From Apiotrichum sp. Y4204 (Eukaryota; Basidiomycota; Tremellomycetes; Trichosporonales; Trichosporonaceae): a stretch of DNA of 64,000 nt. Under the pieces are notes generated by a model. It was not told where the DNA came from, did no database searches, and worked only from the letters and a program-made list of their open reading frames with translations. Within the stretch, counting starts at the first letter, position 1. Each line of letters starts with the position of its first letter. This document shows positions 45,761 to 57,207 of the stretch, piece after piece. The DNA lies in NCBI GenBank assembly GCA_025531455.1, contig JAMYHL010000023.1, positions 186,001 to 250,000 of the forward strand. Direction: 5' to 3'. Made by a program: the position numbers and the translations under genes.

Positions 45761-46004
45761 GCAGTGATACCCAAGGCGCGAGATCAGACCCAACGCTGGA
45801 GAAGCACAAACCATCTTGACTCGGAAGCGATCCGCCCGCCTAGCCATCCAATTTAGTACTAGTACGTGCCGCGCACCTAGATGTAGTAAAGCCGCAGCGC
45901 GCTGCGCGCATGATTGATAACATAATGTGAAGATGTATGCACATGAGGGATTCTACATGATGTGCCGGTGCTGCCTATAGACTAGTAATATATAACTAGT
46001 ATCT

Positions 46005-47293
46005 CTAACCCTCGACCTTCCAGAGCGCGGCACGCGACCGCTTGGGTTTGCGCGTGACGTGCACGGCCATGCCGTCCCCTCCGTCCGTCTTGAGCGCGAG
46101 AACGACGCTCTCCTCAAACTGCGCGCCGGGCGCGCCCCCGCCATTCGCCTGCGCCTGTGCCTGTGCCGCCTTCTTGCGCTGCGCAATCGCGCGCTTTGCA
46201 AACCCAAACCGGTCCTGCATGAACGGGATGGGGAGGTCGGGCGACTCGATGCACTGCTTGAACAGCTCGAATGGGAGCGGCACGTACGCGGCCATGAGGC
46301 GCGGGTCCGTGTGCAGCGGCTGCTTCTCGCCCTCCTCGGCCGCCAGCGACTCGGGGAGCACGCGCAAAAGGTAGTTGACGACATCGGACCGCAGGCGGTG
46401 CGACCACTCGCCGTACAGCGGTGGCGCGGCGCCCCATGCGTCCCCTCCTCCCTGCTGCTGCGGCATCTGGACGGACCCGAACGCAAACCCGTTGTTGGAC
46501 GGTATCCTTGCGCCGAGCCAGTGGACCAACTCCCCAACGTTGGTGGCGGAAATCGACTCCGAGACGACATTGTATGCCCGTTCCTCGAGGTCTGGCATCG
46601 CGCCGAAAAGGTACGCCGTCGCGAGGATCGCGCGCGCGTTTGATGGCGAGACCAGGTGAAGGGAGGGGTCTGACGTCAGCTAATCCAGAAGAGGGAGCAA
46701 GCTGTCCGTGTGCACTCACTGTACAGGTGTTCGATGGCAATGTAGACGGCCTGCGCTGTGAGTACGGGGAGTAGCGCGTGAGCACGCGACCTACCTCCTC
46801 GGTAATGTTGTCATCGGTAAACAGGAGCTGCACCGATCCGCCGGGCATCGAGTTTGAGAGCAGGTGCGCGAGATAGGGGCTGCGTGCGAGGATCACTGAC
46901 GTTAGGAAGCTTCCTGCAGCCACCCAGCTTCACGTACGACGGTGCAGGCGGAGGCTCGTGTGGAAAAAGGACACCTGCACGTCGGCCCATTGCTGGTGGC
47001 AAAAGCCGGCGTTGAAGATGTATCCTGACAGGCCGACGGCAAAGGCGGTTGCGGGATCGACACTGGATGGGTTAGATGCGTCTGGAGCGAGCGCTAGCGA
47101 GTGGACCGAGTGGCATGTCTTGGCTGACAGGTGGACGGAATAAGGACACCTGGTCTGACACTTTGGCGATCATGCTCTCCATGCTCTGATGCTGTACTCA
47201 CGCGGCAGCCTTCGAGCTCTCCGCCTCGCCCTGGGACTCGAGCCGCGTGCTCGACGCGGTGGTCGTGGGCGTCGCGGTACGAGGGGTCGCCAT
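46005..47293 (-). CDS. BTB/POZ-domain protein, function unknown
   Basis: Five exons, complement join(46005..46669, 46720..46750, 46795..46895, 46938..47062, 47202..47293), 337 residues. Residues ~45-110 read as a BTB domain: WADVQVSFFHTSLRLHR, LILARSPYLAHLLS, then SVQLLFTDDNITEE and AVYIAIEHLYN. The rest is a helical region (ARAILATAYLFGAMPDLEER resembles a BACK-like segment) with an Arg/Ala-rich linker and a C-terminus ending ALWKVEG. BTB proteins often serve as dimerising or cullin-3 adaptors; nothing here fixes the partner. The fourth exon is only 31 nt and its acceptor choice (GCGCAG) rests on frame. It shares a divergent promoter with YSH1. Confidence 0.78.
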
Positions 47294-47817
47294 GTCGGAA
47301 GAACAATAGGGAGGGTGGAGGGAAGAAGCGCGAATGCGAGGTGCGATGAGATGAGAGAGTGGAAGCGGATTAAAAACCAGATGCACTTATGCGATGCTGT
47401 AGATACTTTTGTCAATGTAATGTCGCCGCCGATGCGAGAGACCCAGGAGACGAGGGTGATATCAGCTCGAGAGGGGATGGTGAGAGACAATGGACGGATG
47501 GAGTAAATGTGTTTGACAACCCCACTCAAAAAGTCAGACATGAACGCCCCCAACCGCCAGCCAGCCAGCCAGGCTTAGCCAGGGACACACATGGCCAACC
47601 GGTGGAGGGAAAATGTTGGCTTGCAATCAACCACCAACAGACAGGACAGTTCAGTGTCACAACCACAAAACCCATTCAAACGCACAAAAGAACGTCACTC
47701 ACTCCTCCTCACCTCGACAAGCAACGACCACCTCTTTGCATCCTCTTGTAACACCGACCAAACTCCCTCCTCACATCCCTCCCCTCATTCTATGCACAGA
47801 TAGTGCCGCCATCTACC
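47294..47817. promoter_or_regulatory. Divergent promoter region BTB gene/YSH1
   Basis: 524 bases; the YSH1-proximal 150 bases are CA/CT-rich. No individual site is claimed. Confidence 0.45.
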
Positions 47818-50300
47818 ATGAGTCACCGGCGCCGCCATGCGCGCGCGCAGCCCACAGTGCAGGTCATCAACCCCGGCGGGGGCGAGGACGCGCCGCCGTT
47901 GACGGTTACGATGCTCGGCGCAGGCCAGGAGGTCGGGCGCTCGTGCTGTGTCATCCAGCACCGCGGGAAGACGATCGTGTGCGATGCCGGCCTGCACCCC
48001 GCATATCCCGGGCTCGGCGGCCTGCCGTTCATTGACGAGCTGGACTGGAGCACCGTCGATGCCATTCTTGTCACCCAGTAAGGAGGGACCCGTGAGGTCA
48101 GCGACTGACACCAGCTTCCATGTCGACCACGCTGCGGCATTGCCGTATATTATGGAGAAGGTGAGCTACCGTTCGCTTACCGTGAGCTGACACGCAGACA
48201 AACTTCCGCGAAGGCAACGGCAAGGTATACATGACACATGCCACAAAGGCGATCTACAATCTGACTATGATGGACACGGTCCGCATCAAGTGAGTACCGC
48301 AAGGCTGGCCCAATCTGACATAAGTGATCAGAATGCAGAGGGCGGAGGACGGCTATACAGCGAAGCGGACGTGCTGGCATCGGTGCACAACACCATTGCC
48401 GTGGACTACCACCAGGACATTGTTGTGTCTGGTGGATTGCGGTTTACGCCGTACCACGCGGGTCATGTGCTCGGCGCATCCATGTTCTTGATTGAAATCG
48501 CGGGCCTCAAGGTGCTGTATACCGGCGACTACAGTCGCGAGGAGGACCGCCATCTCGTCGTTGCCGAGGTCCCACCGATCAAGCCCGACGTGATGATCTG
48601 CGAGAGCACGTTTGGTGTCCACACACTGCCGGATAGGAAGGACAAGGAGGAGCAGTTTACGAGTGAGTCAAGAGGCTTAACTCAAGGGTATCTTTTTGAC
48701 TAAGCACCTAACGTCAGCACTCGTCGGCAACATTGTCCGCCGAGGAGGAAAGGTGCTTATGCCGATTCCATCATTCGGCAATGGGCAGGAACTGGCATTG
48801 CTACTTGACGAGTACTGGAACGACCACCCCGAGCTGCAGAATGTGCCGATCTATTTTGCCTCGGGTCTGTTCCAGCGTGGCATTCGTGTCTACAAGACAT
48901 ATGTCCACACGATGAACTCGAACATCCGCTCTCGCTTTGCTCGTCGCGACAATCCCTTCGACTTCAAGTACGTCAAGTGGCTGCGTGATCCGAAGCGCCT
49001 TGACCACCGGCAGCCGTGTGTGGTGATGGCCTCAGCACAGTTCATGTCCTTTGGTCTCTCGCGAGAGCTGCTCGAGGAGTGGGCACCGGATCCGAAGAAC
49101 GGCGTCATCGTCACTGGATACTCGATTGAGGGCACCATGGCGCGCACATTGCTTGGCGAGCCGGATCATATCGAGTCGCTGCGGGGAGGGAACAACATCC
49201 CGCGACGGTGTACAGTTAAGGAGATCTCTTTCGGAGCGCACGTCGACTACGCGCAGAACTCCAAGTTTATCCAGGAGGTCGGCGCCCAGCACGTCGTGCT
49301 GGTACACGGAGAGGCGAGCCAGATGGGACGTCTGCGCGCCGCGTTGCGAGACACGTACGCGACCCGCGGACAGGAGATCAACATCCATACACCAAAGAAT
49401 CTCGAGCCACTAACGCTGTCGTTCCGCGCCGAGCGCGTCGTCAAGGCTATCGGATCGCTGGCCGAGGAGCGACCGATACACGGCGCACCAGTCAAGGGTC
49501 TACTCGTGTCGAAGGACTTCTCGTACACGCTTTTGGATCCAAAGGACCTGCGCGACTTTACGGGTCTGTCGACATCAAACATCCTTCAGAAGCAGAGCCT
49601 GCCGATCGGAGTGGACTGGAGCGTCGTGCGGTGGCATCTTGAGGGCATGTACGGCGAGGTGGAGGAGAGCGTGGACGACGAGAAGCGGGATGTCCTGACG
49701 GTATGTGCTGAGCGTGGGCAATGCTCACACCCAGATCATGAATGCAATTCAGGTGATTCGCATCTCGGACACGGAGATCCAGATGCAGTGGGTATCAAAC
49801 ACGTCCAACGACATGATTGCCGATTCTGCTCTGGTGGTGCTCCTCGGCATCGACTGCAGCCCAGCAACCGTGAAGCGTGAGTCCCAGAAATGTTAATCCG
49901 AGCTGTCAATTAACTCCAGTCACCTCGAATCCGCACCCGCACGCATGCCACAACCACAAGTCGGGCGGCGAGAACCCGGATTACGACACGCTGCACATGT
50001 TCCTCGAAGCACATTTCGGCGAGGTGACGCGCGCAGCGACAACCGTGCCAGACGGCAGCGAGGACGACCTGCTGGTCATGCGCGTGACGGTGGACGACGT
50101 GGTGGCGACAGTGGATCTGATTTCGATGGTGAGTGGAACAGAGAGGTAGTTGCTGACAGGTACAGAAAGTGGAGTGCGAGTCGGACGAGCTCAAGGCGCG
50201 CGTCGAGGGCGTTGTGGAGATGGCGCTCACCACCATGACGCCGCTTAGTAGACTGTTTGCCGGCCAGGCGCTTGAGGACGTGCCTGTGGCTGAGGCATAG
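47818..50300 (+). CDS. YSH1: Pre-mRNA 3'-end endonuclease YSH1 (CPSF73/Brr5)
   Basis: Eight exons, join(47818..48077, 48115..48160, 48198..48289, 48325..48662, 48718..49700, 49735..49876, 49920..50128, 50166..50300), 734 residues. The metallo-beta-lactamase zinc motif THFHVDHAAALPYIM is rebuilt across the first intron. PYHAGHVLGASMF, YTGDYSREEDRHL, the beta-CASP SAQFMSFGLSRELLEE and GAHVDYAQN segments follow. It is the endonuclease of the cleavage and polyadenylation factor. For exon 4, the acceptor at CATAAG gives NDQNAE in frame; the nearby GATCAG acceptor would break the frame. The C-terminal domain has an odd insertion HPHPHACHNHK near residue 625. Together with PFS2 it places two CPF subunits in this window. 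Confidence 0.95.
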
Positions 50301-50523
50301 ATGTAGACTATGAGATGGATGGTTATTGATGAGGATAGTAAGGAAAGGCAGGGACGTTGAGAGCTGAGAGGAGGCGGAATCTCGAAAAGTCGTGTATGCA
50401 TATGCACCACCGGCTCGAGAGAGTCACTCCGCGTCACTCCAGAAACAGTCATTCATGCTTGAAAGATAATTCACACTTTGAGATACTTCTCACTACAGAT
50501 AGGTCCCACTGTCATCGCTTCCA

Positions 50524-51270
50524 CTACTTTCCGATTTCCTCCTGGTACCCATTCCCCTCCTGCACCGCAAGGCGGAAGAGGTTGACCGCGAGCTGAATGG
50601 CCATCTCGCGCTTTTCGCCATCATGGGGCGCAAGCACGGCCACGAGCGGACTGCCCTCCTCGTGTTCTCCGCCCTGCGCAGCCAGGACGGTATGCACGGA
50701 CCTGACCACCCGGGGGGCGAGCTGGCCAAACAGCTCGCGGAAGGGGTAGCACGGGATGGCGGGTTCGGTGCTCCCGACTGCAGCGAGGAGGGGCACGTGG
50801 ACGCCTTGGCCGTCTGGGCCCGCCATCTGCTTCTCGCGGTCAAAGGGGGGTACAGAGAGACTAACGTCCAGGAGCGCGAGCACTTCTCCGTCCGGATATG
50901 TCGGCACCTGGCCCATGTTGACGAACTCGACCTCTGGAGCGGTGAGTGCGCGGAGGTAGCGGTTCGCAAAGGGCGAGGTGCTCTCGCTCATGCTTGCGCG
51001 CGCGTCGGACGCGGTGCGGATGCTGTTTGCCAAAGAGCCGAGCTCGGACTCGACGGCGGCGCGGAGCTGCGCATCCAGCGAGGGTCCCGCCGGCGGCGGT
51101 GGGTTTGACGGTGGGGTGTGCGAGGCGTATCTCCGGGCTGGGGTCAGTGAGGAGAGGACGGGCGACGTACTGGAGAGCACGGGGCGGGCGATTGCGGGGA
51201 AGGCGGCGCGGGGCGCGCGCGGGACGGTGCGCGCAATGGCTGCTAGGGTGGCGAAACGACGGGACGCCAT
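50524..51270 (-). CDS. Mitochondrial protein of unknown function
   Basis: Modelled with an optional 33-nt intron (51138-51170): complement join(50524..51137, 51171..51270), 237 residues, or 248 if it is retained, because the segment is 3n long without a stop. The splice signals (GTACGT, CTGACCCCAG) match the region. The first ~35 residues are Arg/Ala-rich, without acid residues, starting MASRRFATLAAIARTVPRAP, and continuing to RRYAS, a typical mitochondrial presequence. The mature part (VEFVNMGQVPTYPDGEVLAL, YPFRELFGQLAPRVV) matches no family I recognise. It lies tail-to-tail with YSH1. I start at the ATG directly before the presequence rather than an upstream in-frame ATG. Confidence 0.72.
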   Translation of the reverse strand: MASRRFATLAAIARTVPRAPRAAFPAIARPVLSSTSPVLSSLTPARRYASHTPPSNPPPPAGPSLDAQLRAAVESELGSLANSIRTASDARASMSESTSPFANRYLRALTAPEVEFVNMGQVPTYPDGEVLALLDVSLSVPPFDREKQMAGPDGQGVHVPLLAAVGSTEPAIPCYPFRELFGQLAPRVVRSVHTVLAAQGGEHEEGSPLVAVLAPHDGEKREMAIQLAVNLFRLAVQEGNGYQEEIGK

Positions 51271-51590
51271 TTTGGTGTGATTGTGGATGTGGTAGAGTGA
51301 AGAAAGCTGGGAAAGCGTTGCGATGGCGACGAACAGCAAAACAGCTTGCAACTTATCAGCTGTTGAATGGTCAAGATTCCGGGGGGCCAATAACGTGGGT
51401 GGAGTGACGTCATATCAATGGTCTCGTGCTCGCCTGCCAAGGACATCGAATGCTATGGATCGATCGGTGGATCTGTGGCCTGTTCTACTGCTACTGTATT
51501 ACTGCTGTATGGAGGGGTATATATGCATGCACAAGTGTGAAGGCGAGGTCGTTCCAAGGGCCTGCCGGCCCGTGAGGCAGCCGAGGCAGC
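51271..51590. other. Spacer with 5' region of the mitochondrial gene
   Basis: 320 bases; presumed promoter of the minus-strand gene at 50524-51270 and 3' UTR of the next minus-strand gene. Nothing else recognised. Confidence 0.4.
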
Positions 51591-52678
51591 CTAGTCCCAC
51601 ACGAGGTGGCCCTTTTCGGAGAGCGTGGCGGACGCGCCGCCCGACACGACCTTGCCATGCTGCTTGATGACCTTTGGCGGCGCCTTGTACAGGTCGTTGA
51701 TGCGCTGGCTGGGGGTCAGCAAGTGAAACAGGGTTGTATGCTCACCGCTCGAGATCACGCTTGTGCATGGCCAAACGGCGGAGACGGTCCGCCTCCTCTG
51801 CCGCCTTCTGCGCCTTCTTCGCCTCGGCCTTCTTCTGGTTCTTGCGCTGCAGTTTTGTGTGTGCATCACTGCTGTGTGCGTGCGAGGTGGAGTGCGATGA
51901 TCCGCCAATACTGAGCGACACGGGTTCTGGCATTAGGAATCCAGAAGCTGGAACACGCAGACAACAGCTCCCAACTCACTCTTCTTCGAGCTCACGACGT
52001 TCCACTCGTCCTCGCTCACCGGCGTGCTCTCCGCAAGCGAGTCGGACGTCGACTCGGCGTAGTCGTCCTCAAACTTTGGCACCTTCTCAGTCGGGGAGAA
52101 TGCCGATGACGGCGATTCTGAGCCCGAGGGTTCGTGCGTGATTTTCATGACGCGCGCGATCGGCCCCGGGCGGTCCTCGGGCGCGAGCATACTGCGAATA
52201 AGTAAGAACTCCTGCTCTGCACTCACTCGTCGACCTTGGTCTTGCGGGGCTTCGGGAGGAGCTTTTCAGCGAGCAGCTTCGGCTTGGCGGGCTTGGTGGA
52301 CTGGGACGCCGCGGCGGCGAACGACGGCGCATCTGACTCGGACAGCTCGGGGGTGGAGGCTGCGGGCGAGATTGCGGGCTGCGCGGGCGCAGCCTTCTCC
52401 GTCTCCTGGCTCTTGCCCTTCCCCTTGGCGTTTCCTTTCTTCTTCCCCTTCTCCGCCGAGTCCGACTCTGCGGCACTCACCGCCGCCGACGACACCGTGC
52501 TCTCCGCCCCGCCTGCTCCGCCTGGACCCTTGGTCTTTTTCCGGTTGCGCTTCTTGCTCGCCTTCTTCGCCCCCTCTGCCTGATTTCCTGTCCCCGATTT
52601 CGGAATGAACTGGAAGCCAATGGCGAGGACGATGACGAGCGCGCCGCCGATGAGCGCCTCGGTCGAAATGTAGGGCAT
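51591..52678 (-). CDS. N-terminally membrane-anchored, Lys-rich protein, unknown
   Basis: Four exons, complement join(51591..51708, 51746..51926, 51980..52191, 52227..52678), 320 residues. A single hydrophobic helix near the start (ALIGGALVIVLAIGFQFI, residues ~8-25) is followed by a Lys-rich cluster KKASKKRNRKK, so an Nin-Cout ER or outer-membrane anchor is likely. The middle is Ala/Ser-rich and disordered. Then come an acidic motif SEDEWNVVSSKK and a charged coiled helix (KLQRKNQKKAEAKKAQKAAE) that continues into RINDLYKAPPKVIKQ. Ends GHLVWD. I do not recognise the family. All four exons keep frame. It is divergent from VPS1. Confidence 0.75.
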
Positions 52679-53444
52679 GCCGTGTGTTGTTGTAGCGATA
52701 GGAGGGGTGTAAAGGGGATGAAAGTTGGATTCGGACAATGAACATCCAGCATCTGATATCCAGCCGGCGCTGTCTCTCCAAAGTCGACCTCCACCGGACA
52801 CCCTCGGATGCCAGCGTCACTGCCAGCTCAGCCTCCACGCAATAACGGAAGTATTCTGACATTATTACGTATTTTACTCATTTAGTGCACTGCCCGTAGC
52901 TCAGGCCGCGCCACCGTCCGTTCGCTATTGCCGTTGCTACTACGCGTTGTCATTGCGCTGGCCAGCCAGGGCCAGGGCTCCCAGGACAGCACCTGTAGTG
53001 TGTGTGCGGTGGCGGTCGTCATTCCACGACCACACGCTGTGCACTCTCTGTGGCTACACTCCACCACAACCACAACCACAACCATCATCATCTCACTTCT
53101 TTATCCATTCCAACACCTTTTGACTTTTTTTTCCTTGTCATTTTCATCCAGTCCCCTTTTATCCACCTCTTCACAGTCACAGCACCTCCTGTCGACTCCC
53201 CTCAGAAACACGTATCGCACAGAGGACAAGACAGCCGATACCCATCACCACGTACGTCGCCACCAGTCCCGCCATTCCAGCCACAGTCCCCCAGTCGTCC
53301 GACCGTCCGTTCGCAACATCCCTGCACACAGCCCCATCGCGCATTCATCCAGCGACTGCCACGCTACACCCCTCTACTTGCTACCTCACAGTCACTCACA
53401 CCTTGCAGTTCCACACCATCCGAGATCGATAGAGCGCGCCCACC
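52679..53444. promoter_or_regulatory. Divergent promoter region of the anchored protein and VPS1
   Basis: 766 bases; the VPS1 leader half is very rich in CCAC and CAC repeats. No specific site is claimed. Confidence 0.4.
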
Positions 53445-55840
53445 ATGGACCAGCAGCTCATCAGCCTCGTCAACAAGGTGCGTGACACGGGCCTTTGATT
53501 CTCTCGGACTTTGAGACACGACTTCGTGTGCGATAAAAGGTATACTAACACTGCATAGCTCCAGGATGTGTTCGCCTCCATCGGCGTGCAGAACAACATT
53601 GTACGTGTCCCGAGTCTCACACCCATCAGTCGCTAACGTTACAGGATCTGCCCCAGATCACTGTCATCGGTTCGCAGTCGAGTGGCAAGTCGTCCGTCCT
53701 CGAAGTGAGTGGGTGGCAACAGCAGCTCTCTGTTTTCCCTTTCAGCTGCCTGTGCGTGATGAATGTCTGCTCACTCCCAGAACATTGTAGGCCGCGACTT
53801 CCTCCCGCGTGGAACGGGTATCGTCACCCGTCGCCCGCTTGTGTTGCAGCTCATCAACCGCCCGGCCACGAGCAAGCCCAACGGCACGAACAAAGAGGAC
53901 GAGAAGCCTGGTGCGGATGGAGACAAGGAGAAGAAGGATGATGTTGACAAGGCAGAGGATGCGCTCGCCAAGACCAAGATCAACGACACAAACCCAGACG
54001 AGTGGGGAGAGTTCCTCCACCTGCCAGGGCAGAAGTTCTTTGACTTTAACAAGATCCGGGAGGAGATTGTGCGCGACACGGACAAGATGACGGGCAAGAA
54101 TGCAGGTGGGTTGGAGGACTGGAGGCTTTCGCTGACGTGACAGGCATCTCGCCCAACCCGATCAACCTCCGCATCTTCTCCCCCAACGTTCTGACCCTCA
54201 CCCTTGTCGACTTGCCCGGTCTCACCAAGGTTCCGGTCGGCGACCAGCCCCGCGACATTGAAAAGCAGATTCGCGACATGCTCATGCGCTACATTGCCAA
54301 GCCGAATGCGATCATTCTCGCTGTCACTGCTGCTAACACTGACTTGGCCAACTCGGATGGTCTCAAGCTCGCTCGCGAAGTGGACCCCGACGGTACCCGC
54401 ACGATTGGTGTCCTCACCAAGGTCGACCTTATGGACCAGGGAACCGACGTTGTCGACATTCTCGCCGGTCGCGTCATTCCCCTGCGCCTCGGTTACGTTC
54501 CGGTTGTCAACCGTGGTCAGCGCGACATTGACCAGTCGCGTTCGATCGCGTCGGCTCTTGAGAACGAGAAGCGCTTCTTCGAGAACCACGCTAGCTACGC
54601 CTCCAAGGCGCAGTACTGCGGAACCCCGTGGCTCGCCCGCAAGCTCAACATTATCCTCATGCACCACATTCGCAACACCCTTCCCGACATCAAGGCCCGT
54701 ATTGGTCAACAGCTCACAAAGTACAGCACCGAGCTCGCGTCTCTCGGCGGTGCCATGGGCGAGACCAACCCGGGATCCGTCGTCCTGTCCACCATCAACG
54801 AGTTCTGCGCAGAGTTCCGCTCCTCGATTGACGGTAACACCAACGACCTCTCGCTCAATGAGCTCTCTGGTGGTGCCCGTATCTCGTTCGTCTTCCATGA
54901 GCTCTACAATAACGGAATCAAGAGCATCGACCCCTTCGACCAGGTCAAGGACGGTGACATCCGCACCATCCTGTACAACTCGGCTGGTTCGACCCCGTCG
55001 CTCTTTGTCGGTACAAGCGCGTTTGAGATCATCGTCAAGCAGCAGATCCGCCGCCTTGAGGAGCCATCGCTGCGCTGCGTCGCGCTTGTCTACGACGAGC
55101 TGATCCGCATTCTCTCGCACCTGCTCGCCAAGACCCAGTCGTTCAAGCGGTATCCCGAGCTCAAGGAGCGCTTCAACCTTACTGTTATCAACTTCTTCAA
55201 GGCATGCATGTCGCCGACCAACAAGCTCGTGACCGACATGGTCTCGATGCAGGCATGCTACGTCAACACGACCCACCCCGACTTCATCGGCGGCCACAAG
55301 GCCATGGCCATCGTGCAGGACCGGTTGAACGCCAACAAGCCGGTGGAGAAGGTCGACCCGAAGAAGGCCACCATCAACAACGGCAAGGACCTTGATGTTG
55401 ACCCCAAGAAGGACGAGAGCTTCTTTGGCTCGTTCTTCTCCAAGGAGAAGGCCAAGCAGCGCAAGGGCGTCGCCGTCATGGAGGCCCCCCCCCCATCGAT
55501 CAAGCCCGTTTCGCAGCTCAACGACCGTGAGCTGATGGAGACGGAGGTTATCAAGCTGTGAGCAACTGGTCCCGACCCACATACTGACTGCAGCCTCATT
55601 TCGTCGTACTACAATGTCGTGAGGCGAGAGATGATCGACATGGTTCCCAAGGCCATCTCGTACACCCTTGTCAACTACGCAAAGGACCACCTTCAGCAGA
55701 CGCTTCTGGAGCAGCTGTACAAGCCCGAGGTCCTGGACGAGCTGCTCAAGGAGTCGCCCGACGTCGTTGCCCGCCGGAAGGAGTGCGTGCGCATGGTGCA
55801 GGCGCTCACTGCCGCCGAGGCAATTGTGGCCGGGGTCTAG
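53445..55840 (+). CDS. VPS1: Dynamin-like GTPase VPS1
   Basis: Six exons, join(53445..53477, 53559..53600, 53645..53704, 53781..54105, 54144..55557, 55594..55840), 706 residues, close to yeast Vps1 (704). GTPase motifs are intact: G1 GSQSSGKSS, switch-I threonine in [12 protein letters not shown]3 DLPGLTKV, G4 TKVDLMDQ. The middle domain and the GTPase effector domain ([20 protein letters not shown]) follow; no PH domain, as expected for Vps1/Drp1 types. A charged linker of about 55 residues sits after switch I, as in fungal Vps1. Vps1 drives vesicle scission in vacuolar sorting, endocytosis and peroxisome fission. Short first exons are supported by the conserved [18 protein letters not shown] start. 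Confidence 0.96.
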
Positions 55841-56399
55841 GCGAAGACACACTCACGACACACGACCAGGGAGGTATAGAAGGGGCGCTGGCTCTAATTG
55901 TCACACGATCATGCATTATACCCGTTTGTTTCGGGGTCTGAGGTTGGGGTAGTTGGGGGTTTAGGAGGCGGAGTCACTCGTGCAGTGCGTGTGGAGAGGC
56001 TACGATAAATGTTCAGCGATGTCGAACCTGGACGCTGCATGCGTTTGGATCACAGAACTGAGATCAACGAAGTGCATGGTTATGGAACAGATGGTGCGCG
56101 TCATTATAATCACATTTATCCGACGATTTTCCGGTGCCCAGCGACAGACAAGGGAATCGCGGCGCGTCCACACACATTACACTTCGAGAACACACACAAT
56201 TTGTCGCTTTTGTTCAACACAGCTCCGTTCGTCTCTCTCTCTCCAGTTCAAAACACGCAAGAAACACATCCTGCATTGACAGCAGTAAACGCACTTTCCA
56301 TTGACAACCTTTCTATCACTTTCGCATCTGTCACTCTTCCTCGCGCATTGAGAACCCACCTTCTCTTCTCTTCTTGCTCTTCACTTCCTCTCACACAAC
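55841..56399. other. Spacer between VPS1 and Gly/Asn-rich gene
   Basis: 559 bases. VPS1 3' UTR, then a CT/CA-rich leader from about 56220. No gene recognised. Confidence 0.45.
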
Positions 56400-57067
56400 A
56401 TGCCCACTACCATCTGCAGAGGCGACGAAGATGGGGAGAACGCCGGCCGTAAGTCCTCTCCAAAGCCCTTCTAACAGAAATAGGCGAATGCGATTTCCAG
56501 CCCGTGATACCGGCGCTCGACGACGACAGCGACTCGCCGCCTCCCCGCCGTCGGCGCAAGGAGCCCGAACAGCGCCCGAACCGCCAGCACCCCATTCACC
56601 AGGACCTCAGCACGAGCATACACGCGAGTCGCAAGGCGACTCATAATCAGTGGAAGGAGGACCCGACGGATCCTCGGCACTGGCGCGGGCGGCGGTGGGG
56701 GAATGGCCGGGGAGGGAGGGGACGCGGAGGTGGGGCTGGAGGATACGGAGGGAATGGAGGGTACGGAGGGAATGGATGGGGGAGGAATGGGAACGGCGAG
56801 GGAAGTGGAAATGGGAATGGGAATGGAGATGGAAACGCCAACAACGACGACGACGGGTGGGGATACACGCGCGTCACCGCTAGCGTGGGCACGAGTACGA
56901 CCACGAGCAACAGCGGCAAAGCGGCCAAGACGACCGCCCCGCAGCGCCGCAACGAGCTGCGCTGCGTGCACTGCGACACGCTCTTCGTCGAGCCCGAGAA
57001 CCCGAATGCGTATCCCTTCCAGGCGCCCGTGTCGGCGTACGGCGGCGGCGGGCCGGGAAACTGGTAG
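56400..57067 (+). CDS. Gly/Asn-rich protein with a C-terminal CxxC, unknown
   Basis: Two exons, join(56400..56448, 56484..57067), 210 residues; the intron is 35 nt. The N-terminal third is acidic then basic (PRRRRKEPEQRPNRQHP). The centre is a strongly repetitive GRG/GGYGGNGG/NGNGNG region (residues ~85-135). The C-terminus has LRCVHCDTLFVEPENPNAYP, a possible single CxxC zinc knuckle or redox motif. The RGG/YGG composition is typical of RNA-binding or phase-separating proteins (inference from composition only). No homologue recognised. It converges with the methyltransferase gene, with 140 bases between stops. Confidence 0.68.
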
Positions 57068-57207
57068 ATGGTAGATGGTAGTTTGGACGTTTATGCAGCT
57101 GGTCTATGCAGTGGCGCAGTGGTGGGATCTTCAGTGATCGGTGGCGTTTCGAGACAGGGCACAGCGCCCAATACAAATGCCATGACATCCAATGCACAAG
57201 CTATCAT

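Noticed and set aside
48673..48717. In-frame ATG (48696) upstream of the YSH1 exon beginning TLVGNIV
   Set aside because: Lies in the 55-nt intron 48663-48717. The exon phase from the preceding DKEEQFT segment requires splicing at CAG 48717.
52880..52930. CCCGTAGCTCAGGCCGCG resembling a tRNA D arm near VPS1
   Set aside because: No T arm or acceptor partner within 100 bases.
53771..55852. 693-codon minus-strand ORF antisense to VPS1
   Set aside because: It mirrors the strongly biased codon use of VPS1. The translation is Val/Leu/Asp-rich without motifs, and VPS1 itself is certain.
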